Positions 15,803-23,635 of a stretch of DNA of 35,470 nucleotides are shown one piece after another; position 1 is the first letter of the stretch, and each line of letters opens with the position of its first letter. The stretch lies in contig PLZD01000059.1 in the NCBI GenBank assembly GCA_003151975.1, forward strand, positions 59,099 through 94,568, in the 5' to 3' direction. The notes below the pieces were generated by a model that ran no database searches, had not been told where the DNA came from, and saw only the letters and a list, made by a program, of their open reading frames with translations. The DNA comes from Elusimicrobiota bacterium. Lineage in GTDB: Bacteria > Elusimicrobiota > Elusimicrobia > UBA1565 > UBA9628. The position numbers were made by a program, and so were the translations under genes.

Positions 15803-16645
15803 ATGAAATTTTCCGCGACCCTTTTGATCGTCTGCTTCCTGCCGATTCTGTCCAACGCCCAAACGCTCGAGACGCTTCCAACTTTCGGCTACGCCGGATT
15901 GACCCAGTTGCGCCAGACCAAGGCCGACTTGCCTCCCGTGGCGGCGCGCGCCGCGGACGCCATCACGCGCGACAATCTTCTTCTGCAGGCGGGCAAGGCC
16001 GTCCTATTCGGCTACGCCAAGACCGATGCCGAGTTCCATGAGGCGCTGGCCTACTGGACGCCGGTCTTGTCGGCGGCCGGGATTTCGGTCGGGGCGGCGA
16101 GCTTCAACACGGAGACGGGGATGTACCAGATTCCTTACGCCGCGCCGGGCGGCAAGGTCGTGCGCGCGTTTCTCGCCGAGGCGCGGCAATTCCCGCCGAA
16201 GGACGAGGCGGGCCTGCGGGCGAACATGGCGCTGGCGCAGGACGCGCTGGCCAAGGCCGGACTGACGGTGGTCGCGGCGCGCGTGGTCAATCTCGATGTG
16301 CTCCTGCCGACTTACTCTTTGCTTTATCTCGCCAAGGCCGACGAAGTCCCCGAGCACGAGCGGCTCTTGCGCGTGCTCAAGCCCGGCGACGACATCGACT
16401 TGGACATCATCAAGACGGCCGCCGTCACGATCGTGCAGACGCCGGAGACTTGGATGCTGGTCTACATCGGCCCCGAACTCGGGATGGTCGGCATGGCCGC
16501 GCACGACCAGGACGAACTCGACAAGAAGATTCAGAAGCGCAAGGACTTCCTGCTCCAAGAGGGCAAGGTCCTGATCGGCCAGAAGATCGTGCCGCTCGAC
16601 GACCCGGAATGGAAGTTGGCGGTGAATCTCTACTTCTACCAGTAA
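15803..16645 (+). CDS. Secreted or periplasmic protein of unknown function
   Basis: I do not recognise a family. The 280-residue product begins with a good signal peptide: Lys at position 2, hydrophobic residues 5-15, and probable cleavage after SNA near residue 18. The mature part is alpha/beta, without cysteines, repeats or membrane segments. It alternates helices rich in alanine with strands such as VVAARVVNLDVLLPTYSLLYLA and ends in an aromatic strand (AVNLYFYQ). GGAGG sits 5 bases before the ATG, which decides the start over an in-frame ATG at 15758. It stands alone on its strand between a divergent regulator and the convergent signalling operon; no partner is evident. Confidence 0.75.
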   Translation: MKFSATLLIVCFLPILSNAQTLETLPTFGYAGLTQLRQTKADLPPVAARAADAITRDNLLLQAGKAVLFGYAKTDAEFHEALAYWTPVLSAAGISVGAASFNTETGMYQIPYAAPGGKVVRAFLAEARQFPPKDEAGLRANMALAQDALAKAGLTVVAARVVNLDVLLPTYSLLYLAKADEVPEHERLLRVLKPGDDIDLDIIKTAAVTIVQTPETWMLVYIGPELGMVGMAAHDQDELDKKIQKRKDFLLQEGKVLIGQKIVPLDDPEWKLAVNLYFYQ

Positions 16646-16662
16646 AGCGCGCCTAGCGCTTT
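16644..16662. terminator. Hairpin between convergent stop codons, possible bidirectional terminator
   Basis: AAAGCGC (16644-16650), five-base loop, GCGCTTT (16656-16662): a perfect 7-bp stem that takes in the end of both flanking stop codons. There is no run of T behind it, so strength as an intrinsic terminator is doubtful. Confidence 0.4.
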
Positions 16663-17360
16663 CAGGAAGGCGTGGTCGCCGGAGCGGCGACCGGACCCTT
16701 CTGGCCCGACCACTGCACCGCGTAATACACGAGCTCTACCGCATTCTTTAGGTCGAGCTTTCGCTTGATGTTCTCGCGGTAGGTCTCGATGGTCTTGATG
16801 CTGCGTCCCAGGCGCTCGGCGATGCGCCGCGTGGTCATGCCTTGGCCGAGCAGCTGGAAGACCTCGAGCTCGCGGTCGCTGAGACGCTCGACCGGAGAGG
16901 ACTCGGGCTTGTTCGAGGGCCCGGTGAGGCGCTTGAGAAGCTTCGTGGTGAGCCCCTGGCCGGCGAAGACCTGCCCCGCCAGGATCTGCCGCAAGGCCTC
17001 GGCGACTTTCTCGACGGCCTCGGACTTCATCAAGTAGCCCTTGGCCCCGGCGCGCAGGGCGCGCTCGGCGTAGAGCGACTCCTCGTGCATCGAGAGGACG
17101 AGGATCGGCAGCTCGGGGCGCTTGGCGTGAATCTCGCGGATCAGATCGAGCCCGCTCATGTCCTTGAGATTGAGGTCGACGATGACCGCGTCGGCCTTGA
17201 GCGAGCCGATGTGCTCGAGCGCCTGCCGACCGCCTTCCGAGTGGCCGGCGATGGTGAAATCCTTCTGTCCGGAAAGGAATTGAGAGAGACCCTCGCGGAC
17301 GATGGGGTGATCGTCGATGATGTAAATTCTATTCTTACCGCCGGTGGTTTTCTTGGCCAT
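16662..17360 (-). CDS. NarL/FixJ-family response regulator
   Basis: DNA-binding response regulator of 232 residues. Receiver domain 10-130: acidic pair Asp16-Asp17, phosphoacceptor Asp62 in VIVDLNLKD, and the conserved lysine in KGYLMKSEA. The C-terminal LuxR-type helix-turn-helix reads LSDRELEVFQLLGQG, MTTRRIAERLGRSIKTIETYREN. The start at 17360 is supported by GAGGAA about 8 bases upstream and by its fit to the receiver fold. It begins inside the last 26 bases of the histidine kinase gene, so the two are coupled and surely partners. Target genes are unknown; nothing in the sequence shows which signal is sensed. Confidence 0.92.
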   Translation of the reverse strand: MAKKTTGGKNRIYIIDDHPIVREGLSQFLSGQKDFTIAGHSEGGRQALEHIGSLKADAVIVDLNLKDMSGLDLIREIHAKRPELPILVLSMHEESLYAERALRAGAKGYLMKSEAVEKVAEALRQILAGQVFAGQGLTTKLLKRLTGPSNKPESSPVERLSDRELEVFQLLGQGMTTRRIAERLGRSIKTIETYRENIKRKLDLKNAVELVYYAVQWSGQKGPVAAPATTPS

Positions 17361-18789
17361 TGGAGTTCCTCGCCTGAGACTGCATGGTACCATTTTTCGT
17401 CGGGACGCTGACCCGGCACACGACGACCGTTCCGCCTGAGGCATGGGGCGAGACGCTGACTTGCCCGCCGATGAGGCTGGCGCGGTAATTCATGATGCGC
17501 AGGCCCATGCCGCCTCCCTTCGGCGGCTCCGGCGGGATGCCCGTTCCATCGTCTGTCACCGTCATCGTCACCGCGGCGGGACCGACTTCGAGGCTGATCG
17601 CGATTTTCTTGGCTTTTCCGTGCCGGACCGCGTTGTGGATCGCCTCTTGAGCGATGTGGTAAAGCTGTGCCGAGACGACGCTGTCGGGAGATTGCGTGTC
17701 CGCCGCGGCGTCGAGCTTTCCTTCGATTCCAAAAAGCAGGCGCGCGTCGTCGAGCAGCTGCTTGAGCGCGGGCACGAGGCGGTTGGCCTCCAGGTCGGCG
17801 GAGTAGAGGCCGCGGGCGAGTCTGCGCGTCTCGTTGCTCGCCTCGGCCAACTGCTTGCCGAGCACGGCCGCTTCCTTGGCCTCCGGGCGCTTCTGCGCGG
17901 CAAGGCGCTCCTCGAGCGCCTTGGCCAGCAGGCCGATGCCCGTCAAGCGCTGGCCCAGGCTGTCGTGCAGGTCTTGGCCGATGCGCTTTTGCTCGCGCTC
18001 GGCTATCTCGAGGAGCTTCTGCTCCAAAATGAGTTTCTCGGTGATGTCGCGCCGGATGCAGACGAAGCCGCGCAGCCTCCCGGAGGAATCGCGCAGGGCG
18101 CAGAGGACCGTGTCGGCGTAGAAACGGGAGCCGTCCTTGCGCACGTGCCAGCCTTGCTCCTCGCAGCGGCCCTTGGACTCGGCGATGATGAGCGTCGCGT
18201 CGGGCTTGCCTAAGCGGATGTCCTCGGGCGTATAGAAGCAGGAGCAGTGGCGGCCGACGATCTCGTCCTCGAAGTAGCCGGTGTTGCGCTGGGCGCCCTC
18301 GTTCCAGGTCAGGACGCGGCCTCCCGAGTCCAGGAGAAAGACGCCGTAGTCCTTGCTGCCTTCGACCATCAGGCGGAAGAGCTCGTCTTTTTCCTTGAGC
18401 GCCTCCTGGGTCGTGTGGTGCTCCGTAATGTCGCGGATGAGAGCGAGTATGGCCGGCTTGCCCTCGTGCTCAAGAGTGTGGCGGGTGACGCTGACGGTCA
18501 TGATCGAGCCGTCTTTTCTTTGGTGGCGTCGGATGCCGACCTCCTGGAGCCCTTCGACCTCCATGTCCATCGTTTCCAGAAAGCGGGGACGATCGGCCGG
18601 GGGCCATAGATCGGGCAGGCGCATGCCGAGAAACTCCTCGCGCGTGTAGCCGTAAGCGTGCAGGGCGGCTTCGTTGACCGCGAGGAACAAGAAGGACTCG
18701 CGGTCGATGATGAACATCGGCTGCGGATTGGTATCGAAGAGGAGGCGGTAGGCCTCCAGCGACTTCGGCGATTGTTTGGTCTTGTTCAT
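17335..18789 (-). CDS. PAS-PAS NarL-type sensor histidine kinase (soluble)
   Basis: Cytoplasmic sensor kinase of 484 residues with no membrane segment. Two PAS domains occupy about 13-125 and 135-255, each with a PAC-like end (ALIRDITE, CIRRDITE). The HisKA_3 dimerisation helix carries the phosphorylated His275 in QDLHDSLGQRL. The ATPase domain has the N-box Asn386 (EAIHNAVRHG), DDGTGIPP and GGGMGLRIMNYR. The second PAS domain holds a cluster HCSCF (181-185) and Cys209, possibly for a cofactor, but the usual heme or flavin signature is not evident. The start overlaps the stop of a small upstream gene (4 bases), and the end overlaps the response regulator start. Confidence 0.92.
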   Translation of the reverse strand: MNKTKQSPKSLEAYRLLFDTNPQPMFIIDRESFLFLAVNEAALHAYGYTREEFLGMRLPDLWPPADRPRFLETMDMEVEGLQEVGIRRHQRKDGSIMTVSVTRHTLEHEGKPAILALIRDITEHHTTQEALKEKDELFRLMVEGSKDYGVFLLDSGGRVLTWNEGAQRNTGYFEDEIVGRHCSCFYTPEDIRLGKPDATLIIAESKGRCEEQGWHVRKDGSRFYADTVLCALRDSSGRLRGFVCIRRDITEKLILEQKLLEIAEREQKRIGQDLHDSLGQRLTGIGLLAKALEERLAAQKRPEAKEAAVLGKQLAEASNETRRLARGLYSADLEANRLVPALKQLLDDARLLFGIEGKLDAAADTQSPDSVVSAQLYHIAQEAIHNAVRHGKAKKIAISLEVGPAAVTMTVTDDGTGIPPEPPKGGGMGLRIMNYRASLIGGQVSVSPHASGGTVVVCRVSVPTKNGTMQSQARNSNGQENHRR

Positions 18790-18986
18790 CGGCTGTCTCG
18801 ACCCGGGTTCAACGACTCCTTAAGCTTATCAGGCCTTACAATTTCCATCAAGCCCTCCGCCGGAACGAACCGCGTGAAGCAAAAGGGAGCCAGCCGCTCG
18901 AGCTCCTGCGGAGGCAGCGAGCTGAACGGCTTGATATCCGCCAAGACCGAGGCGATTGCGGTTTTCATGACTAATGGCTGCGACAT
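18786..18986 (-). CDS. Small protein resembling the first third of a cyclic-nucleotide-binding domain
   Basis: A 66-residue product whose residues 12-45 read like the start of a cNMP-binding domain (LADIKPFSSLPPQELERLAPF, then RFVPAEGL); the rest of that domain, including the phosphate-binding cassette, is absent. GAGGA lies about 9 bases before the ATG at 18986, and the stop overlaps the kinase start by 4 bases, so it looks translated and coupled. It may be a remnant of a CRP-like or cNMP-binding regulator truncated by deletion, or a docking peptide for the kinase. It has no nucleotide-binding capacity that I can see. Confidence 0.55.
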   Translation of the reverse strand: MSQPLVMKTAIASVLADIKPFSSLPPQELERLAPFCFTRFVPAEGLMEIVRPDKLKESLNPGRDSR

Positions 18987-19118
18987 TGTGTGCTATCCTC
19001 GCGGGCCTGTCGATGATCTGCGTCACTTATGTCCGAGCGCCGGACTTCAGGGGGGTACCTCCATCATACCACCGAATCCCTTGTTTGCGGCGCGCGCTTT
19101 CTGGTACCGTGTCTTCGG

Positions 19119-20654
19119 ATGACTACCACATTGCAGCTGGGCTGGCTCGATGGCAGCATCCTCGTCTGCTATGTGATCGTGCTCGCCTCCATCGGCTGGT
19201 GGGCGGCGCACAAGACCGCCAAGACGACCGACGATTATTTCTTGGCCAGCCGCTCCATCCATTGGCTCGTCACGACGGCGAGCTTTTTCGCGACCTGCAT
19301 CTCGGCATTGACCTTCGTGGGCACCCCGGGCGAGGGCTATTCCGCCGACTATCGCTACCTGTTCAGCAACTTGGGAGATATCGGCGCGACGTTCTTCATC
19401 GCTGCGGTCTTCCTCCCTCATTTTCAGCGGCTGCGCGTGACCTCGATCTACCAAGCGGTGGCCGAGCGCTTCGGGCCGGAAGCCCGGACCGCGGCGTCGG
19501 GCTATTTTCTGATCACGCGCACTTTGGCCTCGACGGTCCGGATCGTGGCGATCGCCAAGGTGCTGGAGGTCGTAAGCGGCGGCGCGATCCCGTACTCCGG
19601 CTGCGTCGTCATCACGGTGGGAGCGATTCTCTGCTATACGACGCTTGGCGGCGGGCGAGCGATCGCCTACACCGACCTCATGCAGTTCTTTCTGCTTTTT
19701 GGCGGGTCCGTGGCGGCTCTGGTGTATATCGTCTGGCATGTCCCCGGAGGCGTTTCCGGGATCATCGAGGTCGGTCGCCATGCGGTCAAGCCTGACGGAA
19801 CGGTCTACAATAAATTCAATTTCCTGGAACTGCTGAAGCCCGACAATCTCTGGCTGCTCTTCTTTCTGACCCTCTGGGGCTTCTTCAACTCCTCGGCCTC
19901 CTACGGAAGCGATCAGGACATGATGCAGCGGCTGCTGGCCTGCAGCGACCAGCGCAAGGCGCGCTGGAGCCTGCTCATCTGGGGACTGGCCGGCATTCCC
20001 GTCACTTTCCTTTTCTTGAGCATCGGCGCCTCGCTCTACGCCTACGCTCACTTCTTCCCATCGTTCATTCAAGGAATGACCGACACCGACCATGTCTTCC
20101 CGCGCTTCATCCTCAGCGTCATGCCGCACGGCCTGCGCGGCCTTCTTTTCGCCGCGATCGCCTCGGCCGCCATGGGCAGCGCCGACTCGGCTCTAGCTTC
20201 CCTTTCGACGGCATTCACGATGGACTTCTATAAGCCCTTTTGGGGAAAGAACGCCTCAGAGGAGCAGTGCGTTAAGGTTTCCAAGATGTCCTTCGTCGGC
20301 TTCGGAGTTCTGTTCCTCGTCTTCGCGCTATGCTTGAGAAATCTCGACAGCCTGCTCTGGCTGGCTTTCCGCCTCATATCCTTCACCTACGGCCCGCTCT
20401 TCGGTTTGTTCATAGTCGCCATCATGACCGACTGGAAGGTCAAGGCGCGCAAGATCCTTCCCGTCATGTTCGGCTACACCGCGGTGACTTTCGGCATGGC
20501 GATGTACGCCTGGCATGTGAAGACGACGGGCTTCTCGGCGCTGGGCGCGGCCGAGTTTTGGAGCAAGCTCCATACCGACTGGTGGCGCTGGTACATCATC
20601 GGCGGAGCGCTGACCGTGCCGGCGTTCGCGCGGCTGCTGCGCGAGACGGATTAG
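19119..20654 (+). CDS. Sodium:solute symporter (SSS family)
   Basis: Inner-membrane Na+-coupled transporter of 511 residues with about 13 hydrophobic segments, the LeuT fold expected of the family. Visible landmarks are DDYFLASRSIHWL after the first helix, ATCISALTFVGTPGEGYSADY in helices 2-3, the YTTLGGGRAIAYTDLMQFF segment, and SAAMGSADSALASLSTAFTMDFY, where the Ser residues of the family's Na2 site lie. The substrate cannot be told (sugar, acid, or vitamin). ATG 19119 was chosen because the first helix begins about 12 residues later. No ribosome site is present, and TGG-TACCGT ends 8 bases before it, again suggesting a leaderless message. The stop overlaps that of the convergent zinc-ribbon gene (TTAG). 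Confidence 0.88.
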   Translation: MTTTLQLGWLDGSILVCYVIVLASIGWWAAHKTAKTTDDYFLASRSIHWLVTTASFFATCISALTFVGTPGEGYSADYRYLFSNLGDIGATFFIAAVFLPHFQRLRVTSIYQAVAERFGPEARTAASGYFLITRTLASTVRIVAIAKVLEVVSGGAIPYSGCVVITVGAILCYTTLGGGRAIAYTDLMQFFLLFGGSVAALVYIVWHVPGGVSGIIEVGRHAVKPDGTVYNKFNFLELLKPDNLWLLFFLTLWGFFNSSASYGSDQDMMQRLLACSDQRKARWSLLIWGLAGIPVTFLFLSIGASLYAYAHFFPSFIQGMTDTDHVFPRFILSVMPHGLRGLLFAAIASAAMGSADSALASLSTAFTMDFYKPFWGKNASEEQCVKVSKMSFVGFGVLFLVFALCLRNLDSLLWLAFRLISFTYGPLFGLFIVAIMTDWKVKARKILPVMFGYTAVTFGMAMYAWHVKTTGFSALGAAEFWSKLHTDWWRWYIIGGALTVPAFARLLRETD

Positions 20655-21058
20655 TTCGGCTCGACCTTCTTCTTGTCCAGCTGGACGGGGTAGCGCACCG
20701 GCGGGCGGTCATTCGGCCTGAAGAACTGGGTGAAATTGCGCAAAAGCGGCCGTTTGCCTTCCGCGTCGTAGGTTTCGTCATAGGACCTGACCTGCGCGTC
20801 GATCAAATTCTTGAGAAAATGCGGATGCGTCGCGACGGCGACGATGAGCGTCGCCGCGGCCACGAAGCCCGCGAAGAGAAGCTCCTCGGTCTTGAGCAAT
20901 TGGCGCGCGACCGGCGGCTCGTGGCGCCACCTCTCCCCGCAAGAGGGACAGAAGCGCCGCTTGCTGCGGTTGAGCACTCGGCCCAAATGGCTCACGATTG
21001 AGGCCGAGCGCCGCACGCCGCCGCGGCCGCACTTGGGACATCGCTCCCGCGTGATCAT
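20651..21058 (-). CDS. Zinc-ribbon single-pass membrane protein, copy 2
   Basis: Unknown function. The 135-residue protein has a zinc ribbon formed by CPKC (Cys7, Cys10) and CPSC (Cys37, Cys40), one membrane helix near 60-77, then a conserved ATHPHFLK and a QVRSYDETY tail. It is clearly a paralogue of the product encoded just upstream on the same strand, with the same order of parts. Its ATG overlaps the stop of that copy (4 bases), so both are made together, probably as a pair. The C-terminal tail, likely on the far side of the membrane, differs and is rich in proline and lysine. Confidence 0.7.
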   Translation of the reverse strand: MITRERCPKCGRGGVRRSASIVSHLGRVLNRSKRRFCPSCGERWRHEPPVARQLLKTEELLFAGFVAAATLIVAVATHPHFLKNLIDAQVRSYDETYDAEGKRPLLRNFTQFFRPNDRPPVRYPVQLDKKKVEPN

Positions 21059-21441
21059 TTTTTGTGGTGCAGGCCGTAGTCGTTGGTCGCGGCGTTGTGC
21101 CCGCCGTAGAAGCCGCCGAGATCATGCCAAAGGTGCGCCTGGCTTTGAGCGCCGTATTTTCGGTCGTAGTACGAGCGGACCTGGGTCTTGAACCAGTCTC
21201 TCAGAAAATAGGGATGCGTCGCCACGGCGATCAGAATCGGCACGGCGATCACGCAGGCGACGATTAAAATATCCTCCCTGCGGAGCAGATCGCCGATGGC
21301 GGCGGTTTCGACGTGCCATTTTTCTCCGCAGGCGGCGCAGTAGCGTTTGCGGCTGCGCGCCAGCAAACGGCCCCAATGGCGCAGCCGCGAGGACGCGCGC
21401 CGAACCTCCGTGCTTTCGCACTTGATGCATTTCTCCGGCAT
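21055..21441 (-). CDS. Zinc-ribbon single-pass membrane protein, copy 1
   Basis: Unknown function; 128 residues. Zinc-ribbon cysteines are at 5, 8, 35 and 38 (CIKC, CAAC), followed by GEKWHVE, a membrane helix at about 56-74, then ATHPYFLRDW and TQVRSYYDRKYG, matching copy 2. The C-terminal tail is instead rich in Gly, His and Asn. No strong ribosome site is seen. It follows the fused spermidine-synthase-like gene by 35 bases on the same strand, so it is probably part of the operon starting with the KimA-like gene at 25612. Domain layout resembles small zinc-ribbon proteins that assist larger membrane complexes, but no partner can be named. Confidence 0.68.
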   Translation of the reverse strand: MPEKCIKCESTEVRRASSRLRHWGRLLARSRKRYCAACGEKWHVETAAIGDLLRREDILIVACVIAVPILIAVATHPYFLRDWFKTQVRSYYDRKYGAQSQAHLWHDLGGFYGGHNAATNDYGLHHKK

Positions 21442-21476
21442 GGCTACTAGAAGGTTATCCCCATCGAGAAGCCGTG

Positions 21477-23633
21477 TCAAGGAGAAGCGGCGCGGCGCAG
21501 TTCGGCGATGTTGAAGGCCGCCATGCCGTCGGGCGAGCCGAAGCGGTCCCTGACGCGGTCGACCCCGGAATACTCCAATTTGGGACGATCGTCCGACACC
21601 GGGGGTGTGCCGCCCGCGTAGCGCCGGCAGCCTTCCGGATCTAAAATGAATTCCGCCTTGAGATTTGTCTGCGCGAGCCGCCGGCGCGCGGGATCGAGGC
21701 CCTTGGGTGAGCTGATCACGATCGCCGTCTCGCCGCCCGGCGCCAAGGCGACCCAGGTCTCGGGAAACACCGCCAAGGCGGCGGCGACGATCTCGCGCGC
21801 GTCGCGCGGCGCGGTCAGGTGCAGCGGGAGCCATTGGGCCATGATTCCGTCATCGGCGAGCCGGCGGCGCGCCAAACGGTAGTACTCGACCGAGTAAAGC
21901 GCCGCCGTGCCGGCGAAGTACGGAGGCATGGGCTCCTGCGTGATCACGTCGTAGCTCGGGCCGTCGCGGCGCAGAAAACGCCGGCCGTCTTCCACGAAGG
22001 ACTGCGCGCGGGCCAGCAGAGCCTCGTTTGCGCGGCCGAAAGCCGGCGCGCAGGCGAAGACGTCCGGGTTGACGTCGACGATGTCGAGGGCAGTCTCGCG
22101 CCACAGCGCGACGGCGCGCGCGGTGGCTCCGCCGCCGAGGCAGATCACGAGCGCGCGCTTGGGAGCGGGATGCAAGGTCATGGGCAGGCTCCCCATGAGC
22201 GCCATGTAGCTCGAGGTCGCGGATTCTCCGGCGGTCACGAAGCCGTCGATGAAGAGCGTGCGAAAGCCCGTGCTCAGTTCTTCCGCGACCTCGGTCGTGG
22301 CGAGCGCGCCCTCGCGGTAGCAGCGGACCCGGTAGTCGGCCTCGCGGCCCATGAGGTGTTCGGGAACCAGCGTGCCCTCGCCGGGCGGCGCGCCGATGAC
22401 GGGCGGGCGCGCCCACAGCATTCCCCCGAGAACGATGGCGGCGCCCGCGGCCCAGCCCGCGCGTCTTTGAGCCAGGTAAGCGCCCGAAAGCGCGAGCAAG
22501 GCGGCGACCGCCGAGATCGAGCCGCGCAGGCCCAACAGCGGCGGGAGCAAAAAGCCCGCGGCCAATGAGCCGGCCGCGGCGCAGAGCGTGTTGATGAGAA
22601 AGACGCGGCCGGTGCTCGCGCCGGGCCGATCGGACCTCACGAAGCACGCCGCCGCCAGCGGGAAAGCGAGGCCGAGCACGACGGCGCTCGGAAGCAGCAG
22701 GACGGCCGCCGTCACGGCTTCAGTCGCCAGTCTTATCCCCCAAGACGCGCTGGCTCCGCCAAAGGCGCGGCTCAGAGCGGGGGCGAGCGCCAAGGAGAGG
22801 GCCGCCCCGGCCAACAGAACGGCGCCAAGCTCGGCCAACGGGTTCTTCGATTTTTTCAGCCCGGCCGAAAGCAGGCCCGCCCCGAGCGCCAGGCCGCCGA
22901 TGAAGCAGGCCAGGATGATCGCGAAGGCGTGCGTCGTCGCGTGGAAGCCGTGGATCAGCAGGCGCGTGTCGAGAACTTCCAAGGCCATGACGCCGAAGCC
23001 CGAGACGCCCGCGGCGAAAAGGGCCGCGGAGCCTCCGGCTTTCTCGGTCGCGTGAACAGGGGGCTTCGTTTTTTCCTGTTTTCCGGCGAAAGCCAGCCCG
23101 GCAAGACCAGCGGCCGCGCTGAGCGCGCTTGCGCAAACGACCGAGCCGAAGAGTCCGAAGCTCTCCACGAGCCAGAAGCCCGCGGCCAAGGTCCCCGCGA
23201 CGGCGCCCGCCGTGTTGGCGGCGTAAAGTTTTCCTAGGCCCGGACCCAGCTTGGCGCCGCCGCGCGCGATGAGAGGGGCCAGCACCGGAAGAGTCGCGCC
23301 CATGAGCGCGTTGGGCAGCGCGACGACCAGCAGCAAGAGAGGCCAGGGCAGAGACAACTCGGCGGCATCGCGCAGGAGAACGGTCGCCAGGAGCGCGGCG
23401 GCCGCGACAGAGAGCTGGAGCGCTCCGAAGAGGCCAAGTCCGCCGCCGCGCCGGTCGGCGAGCCTGCCGCCGGCCTCGTTGCCGACGGCTAGGCCGAGCA
23501 TCGTGCCGGCCGCCACGACGGCGAGGCTTTGCGTCCCCGCGCCGAGCGCGAGCATCAACAGCCGAGCCCAGACGACCTCGAAGACGAGCGCCGCGGCTCC
23601 CGACAAAAAGACGAGAGCGCTCGCGAAAGCCAC
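21477..23633 (-). CDS. Membrane-transporter/spermidine-synthase-like fusion protein
   Basis: Protein of 718 residues. The first 420 or so form many hydrophobic segments resembling an MFS-like membrane unit (EVVWARLLMLALGAG at the start is typical of these fusions). The C-terminal 280 residues are a spermidine-synthase-type Rossmann domain: FIDGFVTAG, ICLGGGATARAVALW, VDVNPDVF and VEDGRRFLR. The catalytic aspartate segment of true aminopropyltransferases (DSTDP) is replaced by TQEPMPPYFAG, the SEPSNPWxAG form usual in the fused family, so polyamine synthesis is doubtful. The start lies 2 bases from the KimA-like stop, and the gene is second in the minus-strand operon. The actual substrate of such fusions is unknown to me. 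Confidence 0.8.
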   Translation of the reverse strand: MAFASALVFLSGAAALVFEVVWARLLMLALGAGTQSLAVVAAGTMLGLAVGNEAGGRLADRRGGGLGLFGALQLSVAAAALLATVLLRDAAELSLPWPLLLLVVALPNALMGATLPVLAPLIARGGAKLGPGLGKLYAANTAGAVAGTLAAGFWLVESFGLFGSVVCASALSAAAGLAGLAFAGKQEKTKPPVHATEKAGGSAALFAAGVSGFGVMALEVLDTRLLIHGFHATTHAFAIILACFIGGLALGAGLLSAGLKKSKNPLAELGAVLLAGAALSLALAPALSRAFGGASASWGIRLATEAVTAAVLLLPSAVVLGLAFPLAAACFVRSDRPGASTGRVFLINTLCAAAGSLAAGFLLPPLLGLRGSISAVAALLALSGAYLAQRRAGWAAGAAIVLGGMLWARPPVIGAPPGEGTLVPEHLMGREADYRVRCYREGALATTEVAEELSTGFRTLFIDGFVTAGESATSSYMALMGSLPMTLHPAPKRALVICLGGGATARAVALWRETALDIVDVNPDVFACAPAFGRANEALLARAQSFVEDGRRFLRRDGPSYDVITQEPMPPYFAGTAALYSVEYYRLARRRLADDGIMAQWLPLHLTAPRDAREIVAAALAVFPETWVALAPGGETAIVISSPKGLDPARRRLAQTNLKAEFILDPEGCRRYAGGTPPVSDDRPKLEYSGVDRVRDRFGSPDGMAAFNIAELRRAASP

Positions 23634-23635
23634 GC

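Noticed and set aside
18974-19795. 273-codon plus-strand frame overlapping the symporter start
   Set aside because: Out-of-frame shadow; the symporter frame has clear membrane helices and family motifs.
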